A stretch of 64,000 bases of DNA from Hymenobacter sp. BT188 (GCF_014333585.1 NZ_JACSCW010000008.1:1-64000), one strand, 5' to 3'; counted from the first letter of the stretch, positions 35,599 to 45,873 are shown. Numbers and translations: made by a program. The notes: generated by a model not told the origin, from the sequence alone.

Positions 35599-37167
35599 AT
35601 GAATATTTCAAAACTCGGACTTTGCGCGCTGGCTGGCTCTCTGCTGCTGACTACAGCCTGCGAAAAAGATCTACTCGAACAAAATAACCCCAACATAGCC
35701 ACTACTCAATCGTTCTGGCAAACCAGCGAAGATGCTGTTAAAGGGGTAAACGCTGTGTATAGCGGCCTGCAGCAACTCGGTACGTACCGTCGGTGGCTTC
35801 ACTTTGCCCTCGACCTGCGCTCCGACGATGGTTTTAGCTCCAGCCCGTGGGGCGAGTTGGCCGACTTTACCAAGTTCCGGCAGGTGAACTACGACTTCGA
35901 GCCCTCGCGTGATATCTGGCGCGACCATTACCGGGCTATCAACCGGGCTAACCAAGTTATAACTTCGGTGCCGGGCATTACCATGAATGAAACCCTGAAA
36001 AAGCGCGTGATTGCGGAAGCTAGGTTTCTGCGGGCTCTGTATTACTATAATCTGGTGTCGTTGTATGGTAACGTGCCCTTGGCTCTGGAGCCGTCTACGG
36101 TAACGTACCGGCCTGCGCAGGGCACAGAAGCTCAGGTGTGGGACCAGGTTATTGCCGATTTGCAGGCCGCCGAGCCTGACCTGGAGGTCTCTTACACAGG
36201 CAGTGATGTTGGACGTGCTACCCGTGGGGCGGCGGCTACCTTGCTGGGCAAAGTATATATGCAGCTGCGTCGCTGGCCCGATGCATCCACTCAGTTCCAG
36301 AAGGTAATATCCAATACGAGCTACAGCTTAGTGCCCAATTATCAGGATAACTTTAAGCATACAACCGAATACAATTCGGAGTCTATTTTTGAAGTTGGCT
36401 TCTCAGACGTGAACTTGGGGGGCAATGATGGCGACGACGCCAGCTCATCGGAAGGTGGTCAACGCTCGCAGTTCTGGGGCGTGCCCGGCGACGGATTTAC
36501 GGATGGAGAGGCGCGGCCTTGGGTGCGCGATGAGTTTCTGACAGAAGCAACGGCCGCTGGCACTCGCGACCCACGCCTCGAAGCGACCTTTTTCTATAAC
36601 CCCCAGCTCACTCCAAACACTATTCCCCGTGGTGCCGAGCCCATGGTATATGGTGAGCCGTTCAATACCCGATTTGCCCCCGGCAGCACTAACAACTCGC
36701 GCATTTACTGGCGTAAGTATTCCACCGATTACTACCGTACTTTCGAGAACTTCGACTCACCCATCAATCACCGGGTGATGCGCTTCGCCGACGTGCTGTT
36801 GTTACAAGCTGAAGCATTGAATGAGCAAGGGCAGACTGCTGCTGCTATTCCGCTTATCAATCGGGTGCGGGCACGGGCAGGCATGACGCCACTGGTAGCC
36901 GGCAGCTTCACGCAGGCTAGCTTGCGTACCCGCATTATGCACGAGCGGGTAACAGAGCTCACCGGAGAAGGTCTGCGCTGGTTTGACTTGAAGCGCTGGG
37001 GTGTAGTAGATCCGCAGCCCGGCATCGACCAGACAGCGGCGCTCAATGCCGCCAGACAGCGCGACCCTGACTTTACCAGCTTTGAGCTGAACAAGTCACG
37101 ATTGATACCCATCCTGCGTACCGATGTAGACGTAGCTCGCCTCACGCAGAACCCGGGGTGGCAATAA
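35599..37167 (+). CDS. SusD/RagB-family outer-membrane glycan-binding lipoprotein
   Basis: 522 residues. Lipoprotein signal with the lipid Cys in LLLTTACEKD. SusD features are FWQTSEDAVKGVNAVYSGLQ, INRANQVITSVPG, VIAEARFLRALYYYNLVSLYG, AAATLLGKVYMQLRRWPDA, RFADVLLLQAEALNEQGQ, INRVRARAGM and GLRWFDLKRWG. Its partner is the SusC just upstream. Substrate presumably arabinan- or galactan-derived oligosaccharides, judged from the GH43 lipoproteins that follow. Confidence 0.95.
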   Translation: MNISKLGLCALAGSLLLTTACEKDLLEQNNPNIATTQSFWQTSEDAVKGVNAVYSGLQQLGTYRRWLHFALDLRSDDGFSSSPWGELADFTKFRQVNYDFEPSRDIWRDHYRAINRANQVITSVPGITMNETLKKRVIAEARFLRALYYYNLVSLYGNVPLALEPSTVTYRPAQGTEAQVWDQVIADLQAAEPDLEVSYTGSDVGRATRGAAATLLGKVYMQLRRWPDASTQFQKVISNTSYSLVPNYQDNFKHTTEYNSESIFEVGFSDVNLGGNDGDDASSSEGGQRSQFWGVPGDGFTDGEARPWVRDEFLTEATAAGTRDPRLEATFFYNPQLTPNTIPRGAEPMVYGEPFNTRFAPGSTNNSRIYWRKYSTDYYRTFENFDSPINHRVMRFADVLLLQAEALNEQGQTAAAIPLINRVRARAGMTPLVAGSFTQASLRTRIMHERVTELTGEGLRWFDLKRWGVVDPQPGIDQTAALNAARQRDPDFTSFELNKSRLIPILRTDVDVARLTQNPGWQ

Positions 37168-37190
37168 GCGCCAGCTTAGTCAATTGTAGC

Positions 37191-37228
37191 GTAACAGCCG
37201 CTCCGGCCCAGGTCGGGGCGGCTGTTAC
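37191..37228 (+). terminator. Hairpin after susD (possible terminator or processing site)
   Basis: GTAACAGCCGC pairs with GCGGCTGTTAC around a 16-base loop. No clear T-run follows, so it may reduce read-through or protect the susCD mRNA end rather than fully terminate before the GH43 genes. Confidence 0.55.
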
Positions 37229-37305
37229 AGTTGGCGGGCCTGCCAACTGTTCACCGCGCAACTGGGTTTAGCGTATTACCAGTATCCATTACTAACATTC
37301 AACTT

Positions 37306-38370
37306 ATGCTTCCCAACTTGCTTCGCCGCCTTCTGAGTAGTGTACTGTTATTGGGGCTGGTAGCTTGTGAAAAAGACAAGCCGCAGAATTCTGTTCCGCA
37401 GCCTACTCCTAGCGTTGATGCTATTACTTTCCAAAATCCCGTACTGTCCTCTGGCCCCGACCCGTGGGTAACGGAGAAAGGCGGATTTTACTACTACATG
37501 CACACCACGGGCAACAACCTACGGCTGTGGAAAACGGCGAAGATGTCGGAGTTGGGGTCGGCAACGAGTAAGGTAATCTGGACGCCATCGGCTACCGGTG
37601 GCACTTCGCGAGACATTTGGGCCCCCGAAATTCACTTCTTGGACGGCAAGTGGTACGTGTATTTCACGGCCGGCCCTGGTAATTGCTGCGGCGGACAGCG
37701 GCTGTGGGTACTGGAAAACGACGCGGCCGATCCGACTATAGGCACTTGGGTAGAGAAAGGCCAGATTGCGGTGCCCAATCAGGATCTGTGGGCCATTGAT
37801 GCGACCATTCTGGAGCAGAACAACAAACGCTACCTGCTATGGTCCGGGCAAGAGGCTGGCTCGGTGGAGCAGCGCTTGTACATTGCTCCCATGAGCAACC
37901 CGTGGACTATAACCGGCCCGCGGGCGGAACTGAGCCGACCTGAGTACCCGTGGGAACGAAACGGGGAGCCTAAGGTGAACGAAGGTCCTCAGGTACTGAA
38001 GCGTAACAATAAGACCTTCATCGTATACTCGGCCAGCCACTGCAATACCGACGATTATGCCCTCGGCCTACTCTCTACCAGCAGCACCGCCGACCCAATG
38101 ATTCCAACTTCCTGGACGAAATCGGCTACACCCGTCTTTACCAAAGATCCTGCGGACCGGGCATATGGGCCGGGCCACAATAGCTTCTTTAAGTCGAAAA
38201 ACGGCCAGGAGGACTGGATTCTGTACCACGCCAACGCGGGTCCTAACCAAGGCTGCGGCGACGCCCGTAGTCCGCGCATGCAGAAGTTTACCTGGAACGC
38301 GGATGATACGCCCAACTTCGGAACCCCAGAGCCCATTGGGGTTCAACTACCGGAGCCGGGCGGCGAGTAA
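37306..38370 (+). CDS. GH43 family glycosidase lipoprotein
   Basis: 354 residues. Lipoprotein signal with the lipid Cys in VLLLGLVACEKD, so it is probably outer-membrane anchored near SusCD. The GH43 propeller has SSGPDPWVTE (catalytic base), LWAIDATIL (pKa-modulating Asp) and KVNEGPQVL (acid Glu), and IWAPEIHFLDGKWYVYFTA, YGPGHNSFFKSKNG and FTWNADDTPNFG as in the genes at 25832 and 27026. The start at 37306 is chosen for the signal. It lies downstream of susD, in line with the surface trimming of arabinan before import. Confidence 0.92.
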   Translation: MLPNLLRRLLSSVLLLGLVACEKDKPQNSVPQPTPSVDAITFQNPVLSSGPDPWVTEKGGFYYYMHTTGNNLRLWKTAKMSELGSATSKVIWTPSATGGTSRDIWAPEIHFLDGKWYVYFTAGPGNCCGGQRLWVLENDAADPTIGTWVEKGQIAVPNQDLWAIDATILEQNNKRYLLWSGQEAGSVEQRLYIAPMSNPWTITGPRAELSRPEYPWERNGEPKVNEGPQVLKRNNKTFIVYSASHCNTDDYALGLLSTSSTADPMIPTSWTKSATPVFTKDPADRAYGPGHNSFFKSKNGQEDWILYHANAGPNQGCGDARSPRMQKFTWNADDTPNFGTPEPIGVQLPEPGGE

Positions 38371-38429
38371 TTCTGAAAATGCCCCCCAGCATGTCTCCAC
38401 CAATTAAAATATTTGTAGCTCTCTCCTTT

Positions 38430-40082
38430 ATGACACTTAAAAAGTCTACAAATCTGGTTTTTGGGCTGGTCCTCAGCTTGCTGGGCGCCTGCCAGCAAAA
38501 AGCCTCCACTGTTGTCAGCACTCCGACGACTAATACGGCCGAAACCCGAGCTGAAGCCGATGTGCCCGCGTTAAACATCGTCAATCCGGTGTTGGCCGGC
38601 GACTTTCCTGACCCATCGATTACTAAGGTTGGCGACACTTATTGGGCCACGGCTACTTCTTCTAATTGGGGGCCGGTGTTTCCCTTGCTGAAATCGACTA
38701 ACCTAACTAATTGGGAGTTGGCAGGGCATGTGTTTCCTAACGAGTTGCCCGAGTGGGCCGATTATTACTTCTGGGCGCCGGAGATCAGTCAGGAAGGCAA
38801 CAAAACATACATCTACTACACCGCTCACCAGAAGGGCGGCAACCTAGCCGTAGGCATCGCCAGCGCCGATAGCCCTGAGGGCCCATACCGTGACCACGGG
38901 CCCATAGTAGGGCAGGAGGTAGGCTCCATCGATGGGTTTCCGATGCGCGATGAGAAAGGTAAGCTGTATCTGATCTGGAAGGAGGACGGTAATAGTCGCA
39001 ACTTACCGACGCCCATTTGGGCCCAACGCCTCAACGAGGAACATACGGCGCTGATCGGCGAAAAAACGGAGCTGTTTCGCAATACGTCGCCCTGGGAAGG
39101 CAACCTAGTAGAGGGCGTGGCCATGGTGAAACACAATGACTATTACTACGCCTTCTATGCCGGCAACGGCTGCTGCGGCCACACCTGTACCTACGGCATT
39201 GGCGTGGCCCGATCTAAGAACCTGCTCGGCCCCTGGGAGAAGTACGACAAGAATCCTATCCTGACCAAGAATGAGAAGTGGGCCTGTCCTGGTCATGGCA
39301 CCGTTTTCAACCGCGGCAACCGTTGGTACATGCTGCACCACGCCTACGATACGCGCAGCTTCGAGTTTGTGGGCCGGCAGGGCGTGATAAGCGAATTCAC
39401 CTGGACTGCCGATGGATGGCCTAAGTTTCGCCCTGATGGCGCTGTGGCCGCCAGCGCGGATCCCGCCCCTACGCCCCGCAACCTAAACGATGAATTTGAC
39501 CAACCCACGCTGTTGCCGACCTGGCAGTGGCCCGTGGAAGAACGGCCCACGGTAGCTCTGCGCGACGGAAAGCTGCAGCTCACGGCCCGGCCTCAGCACA
39601 GCGGCGCCGTACTCGGCCAGCACACCACCACCGCCGACTACACGGCAACCACTACGCTGCTCAACCCCAGCAAGCTACCAACTGGCACCATAGCTGGCCT
39701 GGCTGCCCACGGCGACCCGGAAAACACGCTGGCCCTCACTGCTGGCAACGGAAAAGTGCAGCTCTGGCAACTGGAAAAGAGTAAGCAGAAAACCTTGAGC
39801 GAAGTAAAAATGCCCCCCACCACTGCCCTTACCATGCGTATGCAGGCCCAAGGCGGCAATCAGTTCCGCTTTGACTGGAGCACCGACGGCGGCAAAACCT
39901 GGCAAGCCATGCCTGGCATGAGTACGCCCATCAACGGTACTTACCTGCCGCCCTGGGATCGGGGCGTGCGGGCCGGCTTGCTGGCTAAAGGTCCGGCCAC
40001 AGCCACCGTGGCTTTCGAAAACTTTATCCTGCAAAATCAGCCCGTAGTTGCCAAAGCCACTGATGCTAAAGGGGCTAAATAA
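38430..40082 (+). CDS. GH43 lipoprotein with C-terminal beta-sandwich
   Basis: 550 residues. Lipoprotein signal with the lipid Cys in VLSLLGACQQKA. The GH43 propeller (about 50-335) has FPDPSITKVGDTYWATA, YYFWAPEISQEGNKTYIYYT, GSIDGFPMRDEKGKLYLIWK and NLVEGVAMVKHNDYYYAFYA as the catalytic regions, and CPGHGTVFNRGNRWYMLHHA. A C-terminal concanavalin-like sandwich (about 355-540; LNDEFDQPTLLPTWQWPVEE, FRFDWSTDGGKTWQ) resembles the beta-xylosidase C-terminal domain. The start at 38430 is chosen for the lipoprotein signal. Close to the previous gene, probably one operon with susCD. Confidence 0.9.
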   Translation: MTLKKSTNLVFGLVLSLLGACQQKASTVVSTPTTNTAETRAEADVPALNIVNPVLAGDFPDPSITKVGDTYWATATSSNWGPVFPLLKSTNLTNWELAGHVFPNELPEWADYYFWAPEISQEGNKTYIYYTAHQKGGNLAVGIASADSPEGPYRDHGPIVGQEVGSIDGFPMRDEKGKLYLIWKEDGNSRNLPTPIWAQRLNEEHTALIGEKTELFRNTSPWEGNLVEGVAMVKHNDYYYAFYAGNGCCGHTCTYGIGVARSKNLLGPWEKYDKNPILTKNEKWACPGHGTVFNRGNRWYMLHHAYDTRSFEFVGRQGVISEFTWTADGWPKFRPDGAVAASADPAPTPRNLNDEFDQPTLLPTWQWPVEERPTVALRDGKLQLTARPQHSGAVLGQHTTTADYTATTTLLNPSKLPTGTIAGLAAHGDPENTLALTAGNGKVQLWQLEKSKQKTLSEVKMPPTTALTMRMQAQGGNQFRFDWSTDGGKTWQAMPGMSTPINGTYLPPWDRGVRAGLLAKGPATATVAFENFILQNQPVVAKATDAKGAK

Positions 40083-40556
40083 AAGTTGCACCGCCAGTCG
40101 CCTTCACGAGGTACTTCGCCGTCAATTTGTTCTGATCGGATAGTTGAAACAGGTGACGTATGGTACTTGCCAGCATGATATAGAATTTCTAATTGTACGG
40201 ATTCTGGTACAATAGTAAATAAGTCGCCTAGGAATGGAGTCTAAGTAAAGCTACACAGAGGCAAAAAGCCCCCCAGTATCTTCGTTGGGGGGCTTTTTAC
40301 GCTAATCCGTAGTCGCTATAAGGATGGTCCATACTTGAATTATGGTGCATGATTCTGTGTAGCGTATTTCTTATAATTGTATTATAATAACATTAAGTAG
40401 AAAGGCGATGGTCAATTCATAGTGTATTCGCTAGGTACTATACTATATAAAAAGCCTCAAATCCTGCAACTACGCTGTTTTCAGGGCGTCACTTCAAAAA
40501 TCTGCGTGGTTTTTGCGAAATTGTAGCTGTCTTATTATGGTCCTGATAGTGTGAGT
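40083..40556. other. Gene-free stretch with terminator
   Basis: 474 AT-rich bases between the GH43 lipoprotein gene and the large exported-protein gene. It holds the terminator at 40263-40299 and presumably the next promoter; no gene seen. Confidence 0.7.
40263..40299. terminator. Bidirectional terminator (AAAAAGCCCCCCAG family)
   Basis: AAAAAGCCCCCCA pairs with TGGGGGGCTTTTT across a 9-base loop, ending the susCD-GH43 transcript. Confidence 0.9.
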
Positions 40557-43500
40557 ATGAAGCATCTTGTCTTTGGTTGGTTTTGTTTGCTGATAATGGG
40601 GGGAAGCGTGCCCGTGTGGGCGCAGCAAGCCAAGCCCAAGCCGCCGGTTGCGGCTGGCGCTGTGGCGGCCCCTCGCCCCAAGGGCAAGCTTTCTCAGGAA
40701 CCAGCCCAATATATTCTGGATGTGCAGTCCATGATGGCTAGCACCAACAATGCGGCGGCCAAAGCCTCCGCTGCCAGCTTGCAGCAGCTATGGGCCAGCA
40801 ACAAGCTTACGGCTACGCATCAGGCCACGATTGTTGCTGTTTCACAACAGATGCTGGAAAAGAAATATCGGCCCCGGCCGCACTTTGAGTCACTGTTCAA
40901 CGCCGTGCTGGCGGGCGCCAGTCAAAACCTCTCCGACCAGCAGATGACAGAGCTGCTTGGCGTAGTAGCTAAGGCAGTAGACAAAGAGGATTTGTTGACT
41001 ACGGAAAAGTTTCTGGCCAGCACCGCGCAGTTTTTGAACACCAAAACCCTCTATCGCTCGCGCTACAACAATCTGCGCGTGGTGGGAGGCAATTTTACCT
41101 TTGCCTACAACGATAATGACAACCCGCTTCCGGCTCCGCCTCGGCCTAAGTTAGTCGCGCCCGCACCTGCACCCGTAGCCAAAACGGAGCCACTCGCTGC
41201 TACTCCTGCCGCTAAGCCAGCTGCCAAGCCAAAGCCCGCCAAAAAGAAAAGCAATGACGGCTGGGACACCGCCGACCTCTGGGACTCCGGCAGCGATAAT
41301 GGCTGGGGCAACGACGATGGCTGGGGCACTCCCAAGAAAAAAGCACCAGCGAAAGCTCCCGCCAAAACCGCCGCCAAGACGCCAGCTAAGGCTGCTGCCC
41401 CGGTAAAAGCGCCTGAACCTGTTCCTGAGCCCGTATTCGTTGATACCAGCTATGATTCCTACATGGCTCCGCCCACGCGTGGCCCGGTGCTCATCATCAA
41501 AGATGCCGACCTGCTGATGGCCACTCCCGGCGACAGCATTGTGCTGCGCAAAACCAGTGGCATTGTAGTGCCCGGTCGTAGCAGCTTCGTGGGACAGGGC
41601 GGGCAAATGGCCTGGACCATAAACAACAGCCCCGTCACGGCTGACATGACCAGCTATGACTTTGATATTGCCAAAGCCGAGTTCACCGCCGAGCCCGTTA
41701 CCCTAACGTACCCGGCCGTGCTGGAAGCCCCTATTGATGGCGCGTTTTCTTATAAAAGTGTAAAGAAAAAGCCCGGCGCTACCGACTCGGGTTATCCTCG
41801 CTTCATTTCCCTAACCAATGACGCTCGCGTAAAAAACCTCGGCGACAACATTCGCTACGTGGGAGGCTTTTCGTTGGCTGGCAGCAAGATGTTCAGCGCT
41901 TCGCTCGACGGCAGCTTGTCGCGTATCACGGTGGTAGCTGATGGCAAAACCAAGTTTGCAGCCACGTCGCGGGCTTATGTGCTCGGCGACTCCATCATCA
42001 CGGCTGCCCGCGCCGGCGTTACCATTTATCAGGATAAAGCTGATTCCCTGACGCACCCCGGCGTGAAGCTCAAGTACAGTAAGCGCGGCCAGGTATTGCA
42101 GTTGAATCGGGAAGATGGTTTGTATAAAACTACGCCTTACTACGATTCTTATCATCAGATGGAAATCGCGACGGAACTGCTCACCTGGCCCATTCGCACG
42201 CCGCTGATTGACTTTTCGATGCTGACTGCCAAGAATCAGGTAACGGCCAGCTTTGAGTCGAAAGAATTCTATACGAATACGCGCTACCAGCAGATCAAGG
42301 CCATTAATAAGCTGCATCCCCTGCAAATGGTAGTGGGCTACAGCCAGGCCCACGGCGATGTCAAAACCTTTACGGTAGCGCAGATGGCTGCCGATCTGAA
42401 AGTAAAGGAAGCCAACGTCCGCTCCGCCGTATCGGGACTCGCCCGCGACGGCTACGTGGCCTGGAACGCCACCACCGACGAGGTAACCCTGCTGCCGAAA
42501 GCTAGCCATTATGTACGCTCCTCACGGGGTAAAAAAGACTACGACCACATCGCCATCAAGTCGTTGTCACCGAGCGGCAAGAATGCGACGCTAGATTTGA
42601 ACAGCAACGATCTAATTGTGCGCGGCGTGGACCGGTTCAACTTCTCCGACGACTCGGTGACGGTGTATGTGAAGCCCGACAGCAGCACGATTCGCATTCA
42701 GAAAAATCGCGGCGTGTTGTTCAATGGTACTGTGGTAGCCTCGGCGTTTATCTTCAAGGGCAAGGAGTTTAAGTTTGACTACGATGGCTTCTTCATTGAT
42801 CTGGTGAAGATTGACTCCATCATCGTGAAGGGCAAAAACTCGAAAGGCTCGGTAATGAAGACGCGCAAAGACACCGACTTTTCCCTGACCAACAAGAAGA
42901 AAAGCTCAGCGGGTAAGCTCTACATCAACGACCCCAAGAACAAGTCGGGCCGCAAGAGATTAGGCGCTTATCCCTCCTTCGACGCTTCTACCGGTGCTTA
43001 CGTGTTCTTCAACAAGCCCGAAGTATTGGGCGGCGCCTACGACACGGCCGTGTACTTCGACATTCCGCCTTTCCGCCTCGACTCATTGAATAACAAGAAC
43101 CGCTCGGCCGTCGGGTTTAAGGGTACGTTTATGTCAGGGGGCATTTTGCCGCCTATTAAAACGAAGCTGAGCCTCCAGGAAGACGGCTCACTGGGCTTCA
43201 ACTACAATGCTCCCAAAGAGGGCCTGCCGGTGTACGGCGGCAAAGGTCGTCTGTACAACAAGGTGCAGATGAGCAACCGCGGTATTCAAGGCAACGGCGA
43301 GTTGACTTACCTCGTGGGCAAGCTCCAAAGCGAGCAGTTTATCTTCTATCAAGACTCCGTCGTGACTTCGGGTAAGTTGGGTAATATCGCGCAGGGACCA
43401 TTAAACGGGGTGAATTTTGCCAATGTAGCGCTGTTGCCGGGCTACGAGATGAAGTGGGTGGTGAAAGCCGACTCCATGTATATCAGTACCCCGCGCAACG

Positions 43501-45797
43501 GCATGGCCATGAAGTTCTACGCAGGTGAATATGGCTTCAAGGGCACAACCATTCTGACCCCTGGGGGGCTTTATGGCAACGGCGGTATGGACGGACCGCA
43601 GTCGTTTATTCGCTCGCAGCAGTTCACCTTCTTGCCTACCAGCTACAAGGGTAAAAAGTCAACGCTCAGCATTAAATCTTCGGAAGCAAACAAGCCCGCG
43701 CTGACAGCTAACGAAGTAGGTTTCGACTTCGATATAAAGCAGGGCTACGCCAACTTCACCCGCGAAGAAGGCAGCAAAGCTAGCATCGATCTGCCCTATT
43801 CGGACTTCAAAACGACGCTTAGCGGTGGTCGTTGGGACTTCAAGAAGAAACTAGTGCAAATGCGCGTTGCGCCCGGTGCCGACTCTACCAAGGCGTACTT
43901 CTTCTCTACCAAAGAAGAGCAGAAAGGGCTGAAGTTCAGAGGTACTACTGGTCAGTATGACCTGAGCCGCTACCGCTTGGTAGCAGGTGGTGTGCCTTAC
44001 ATTGCCGCCGCCGACGCCTGGATTACGCCTGACAGCAGCAAAGTGTATGTGCTGGGCAGCGGCCAGATGCGCTCCTTCCAGAACGCTGGTATCGTGATGG
44101 ATACGCTGAGCAAATTTCACGAGCTGTATAAGGGCCAGATAGAAATTAAGTCGCGTACGTCCTTCACGGGCAACGCCTTATACAGCTATCAGAATGCTAC
44201 GGCCGACTCGTTTGCTATCAAGTTCGCCAACTTCGCTGTTGACTCTGTAGCAGTGAAGGGTAGCTTAGCTAATCTCGGGAAAGGTGGCGGCAAAGGCTTT
44301 CTGGGGGGCAAAAAGGAGAACATTATGAACCCCTTGTCGCCGGCCACAGTGGCAGTGGCTAATATTCAGGCCGCCGAGAAATTTAAGTTGGCGCCGCGGG
44401 TGCCTTATCGGGGCAACGTACGCCTGAACTCCCAGCGGCGCGGCTTCATCTTTGATGGCCAGGCTCGTCTCGACTTTAGCTCCCAACCCTCGGCGAGTGG
44501 GTGGTTTGCTGTCCAGGATAGCATCGACCCCAAGGATATGCGCATCAAGGTGCAGGATCTGACTTCGGAAGATGGCACGCCCATGCTCACGGGTCTATTT
44601 ATGTCTGGTAGTACGGCCAAAGTGTATCCGCTCTTCGCGGCCGTGAAGCCCGACGTAACCGACCAGAATATCTTTAAGGTGGACGGCACCATGCGCTTCG
44701 ATGCCAAGAAGCGCAACTTCACCATTGCCCGCCATGATGCCGATGACATTAACATCTATGAAGGTCAGGTTTTGAAACTAGATGATGCAACAGGAGTAAT
44801 GAATTTCCGGGGCAAAATGGAGCTGATTGCCTCCAATAAAGACTACTCGCTGACCGCGGCAGGTGTAGGTAAAGCCAAGCCCGACAGCAACCGCTACGAG
44901 TTGGATACCTTCATGGCGTTCGACATTAACATGCCCGAAAAAGCCATCGAGGCAATGGCGGCCGACATAGCCGGCAGCATCAAAGGTGCTCCCGAGGCGC
45001 TCGACGGCTCGCAGAATGAGCTGTACAAGCTAGGTGAGTTTATTGGTAGCAAGGCAGTGCAGGGCTACGCGGCTCGCAAGGGCAGCTATGTGCCTCTGCA
45101 AAAACTTTCTTCCAAATTCCTGCATACACTGGTGCTGAGCAAGGTGAATCTGGAATGGTCGGAGAAGAAGAAAGCCTGGTACTCGGTGGGCAAAATTGGC
45201 CTGGCGAGCGTAGGCAAAAAAGACCTGAATGCACTGATTGACGGCTACATCGAAATCAAGAAGGAGAGCACCGGCGACGCAGTTGAAATCTACCTGGAAG
45301 CCGAGCCCCGCACGTGGTACTACATCAAGTACACCAACAATGTGGTGCTGGCCAAAGCTCAGCACGGCTCCTTCGATGAGATTATCAGCCTCAAAGCCAA
45401 GGGCGACTACAACACGGCCACCCAATATGGCTTCTACCTCGGCGACGACCAGGAGGTGCAACTCTTCCTCGACCATTTTCGCAAGGATTATCTGGGCGAA
45501 GACCTCAAGAAGCGCAAAGCGGCTCCCATCGTAAGCGGCAACGACGATACGAGCACTTTCGACAACATGGAGGACACCGGCAAAAAGAAGAAAAAGAAGA
45601 AGCAAGATGCCGTCGTCGACGAAGGCACCACGCCCGCCGCTGATGCTCCTGTAGAAGAACCCAGCCGCAAGAAAAAGAAGAAAGACGAAGCTGTAGACCA
45701 AGCCGCTCCTGCTGCTGATGCTCCGGTGGAGGCACCTAAGAAGGAGAAAAAGAAGAAGAAAAAAGCTGATGAAGAAGACCCCTTCGGCGATTCCTAA
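40557..45797 (+). CDS. Giant exported protein of unknown function with winged-helix-like segment
   Basis: 1746 residues with a Sec signal (MKHLVFGWFCLLIMGGSVPV). The N-terminal part ends in a low-complexity linker rich in Ala/Lys/Pro and GW repeats (about residues 200-300), then a long beta-rich body with repeated strands such as KLKYSKRGQVLQL, DYDHIAIKSLSPSGKNATLD, VYVKPDSSTIRIQKNRG and FKFDYDGFFIDLVKIDSI. Around residues 604-650 there is a helical segment read as FTVAQMAADLKVKEANVRSA then GLARDGYVAW, like a winged HTH. The C-terminus is Lys-rich (several KKKKK runs). I do not recognise the family; large conserved exported proteins of this kind occur in Bacteroidota. It stands alone between two terminators. 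Confidence 0.8.
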   Translation: MKHLVFGWFCLLIMGGSVPVWAQQAKPKPPVAAGAVAAPRPKGKLSQEPAQYILDVQSMMASTNNAAAKASAASLQQLWASNKLTATHQATIVAVSQQMLEKKYRPRPHFESLFNAVLAGASQNLSDQQMTELLGVVAKAVDKEDLLTTEKFLASTAQFLNTKTLYRSRYNNLRVVGGNFTFAYNDNDNPLPAPPRPKLVAPAPAPVAKTEPLAATPAAKPAAKPKPAKKKSNDGWDTADLWDSGSDNGWGNDDGWGTPKKKAPAKAPAKTAAKTPAKAAAPVKAPEPVPEPVFVDTSYDSYMAPPTRGPVLIIKDADLLMATPGDSIVLRKTSGIVVPGRSSFVGQGGQMAWTINNSPVTADMTSYDFDIAKAEFTAEPVTLTYPAVLEAPIDGAFSYKSVKKKPGATDSGYPRFISLTNDARVKNLGDNIRYVGGFSLAGSKMFSASLDGSLSRITVVADGKTKFAATSRAYVLGDSIITAARAGVTIYQDKADSLTHPGVKLKYSKRGQVLQLNREDGLYKTTPYYDSYHQMEIATELLTWPIRTPLIDFSMLTAKNQVTASFESKEFYTNTRYQQIKAINKLHPLQMVVGYSQAHGDVKTFTVAQMAADLKVKEANVRSAVSGLARDGYVAWNATTDEVTLLPKASHYVRSSRGKKDYDHIAIKSLSPSGKNATLDLNSNDLIVRGVDRFNFSDDSVTVYVKPDSSTIRIQKNRGVLFNGTVVASAFIFKGKEFKFDYDGFFIDLVKIDSIIVKGKNSKGSVMKTRKDTDFSLTNKKKSSAGKLYINDPKNKSGRKRLGAYPSFDASTGAYVFFNKPEVLGGAYDTAVYFDIPPFRLDSLNNKNRSAVGFKGTFMSGGILPPIKTKLSLQEDGSLGFNYNAPKEGLPVYGGKGRLYNKVQMSNRGIQGNGELTYLVGKLQSEQFIFYQDSVVTSGKLGNIAQGPLNGVNFANVALLPGYEMKWVVKADSMYISTPRNGMAMKFYAGEYGFKGTTILTPGGLYGNGGMDGPQSFIRSQQFTFLPTSYKGKKSTLSIKSSEANKPALTANEVGFDFDIKQGYANFTREEGSKASIDLPYSDFKTTLSGGRWDFKKKLVQMRVAPGADSTKAYFFSTKEEQKGLKFRGTTGQYDLSRYRLVAGGVPYIAAADAWITPDSSKVYVLGSGQMRSFQNAGIVMDTLSKFHELYKGQIEIKSRTSFTGNALYSYQNATADSFAIKFANFAVDSVAVKGSLANLGKGGGKGFLGGKKENIMNPLSPATVAVANIQAAEKFKLAPRVPYRGNVRLNSQRRGFIFDGQARLDFSSQPSASGWFAVQDSIDPKDMRIKVQDLTSEDGTPMLTGLFMSGSTAKVYPLFAAVKPDVTDQNIFKVDGTMRFDAKKRNFTIARHDADDINIYEGQVLKLDDATGVMNFRGKMELIASNKDYSLTAAGVGKAKPDSNRYELDTFMAFDINMPEKAIEAMAADIAGSIKGAPEALDGSQNELYKLGEFIGSKAVQGYAARKGSYVPLQKLSSKFLHTLVLSKVNLEWSEKKKAWYSVGKIGLASVGKKDLNALIDGYIEIKKESTGDAVEIYLEAEPRTWYYIKYTNNVVLAKAQHGSFDEIISLKAKGDYNTATQYGFYLGDDQEVQLFLDHFRKDYLGEDLKKRKAAPIVSGNDDTSTFDNMEDTGKKKKKKKQDAVVDEGTTPAADAPVEEPSRKKKKKDEAVDQAAPAADAPVEAPKKEKKKKKKADEEDPFGDS

Positions 45798-45812
45798 GAA
45801 GTAAGATTCACC

Positions 45813-45856
45813 ATATTAAAAAGCCCCCAGAAAGTTTCTGGGGGGCTTTTTAATAT
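45813..45856. terminator. Bidirectional terminator (AAAAAGCCCCC family)
   Basis: ATATTAAAAAGCCCCC pairs with GGGGGCTTTTTAATAT around a short loop. The left arm has one C fewer than the usual octamer. Confidence 0.92.
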
Positions 45857-45873
45857 GCAGTTGTTCTAAATGG

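Noticed and set aside
45030..45701. 223-codon minus-strand frame inside the giant exported-protein gene
   Set aside because: It overlaps a clearly coding frame and reads as Phe/Leu-rich shadow sequence.
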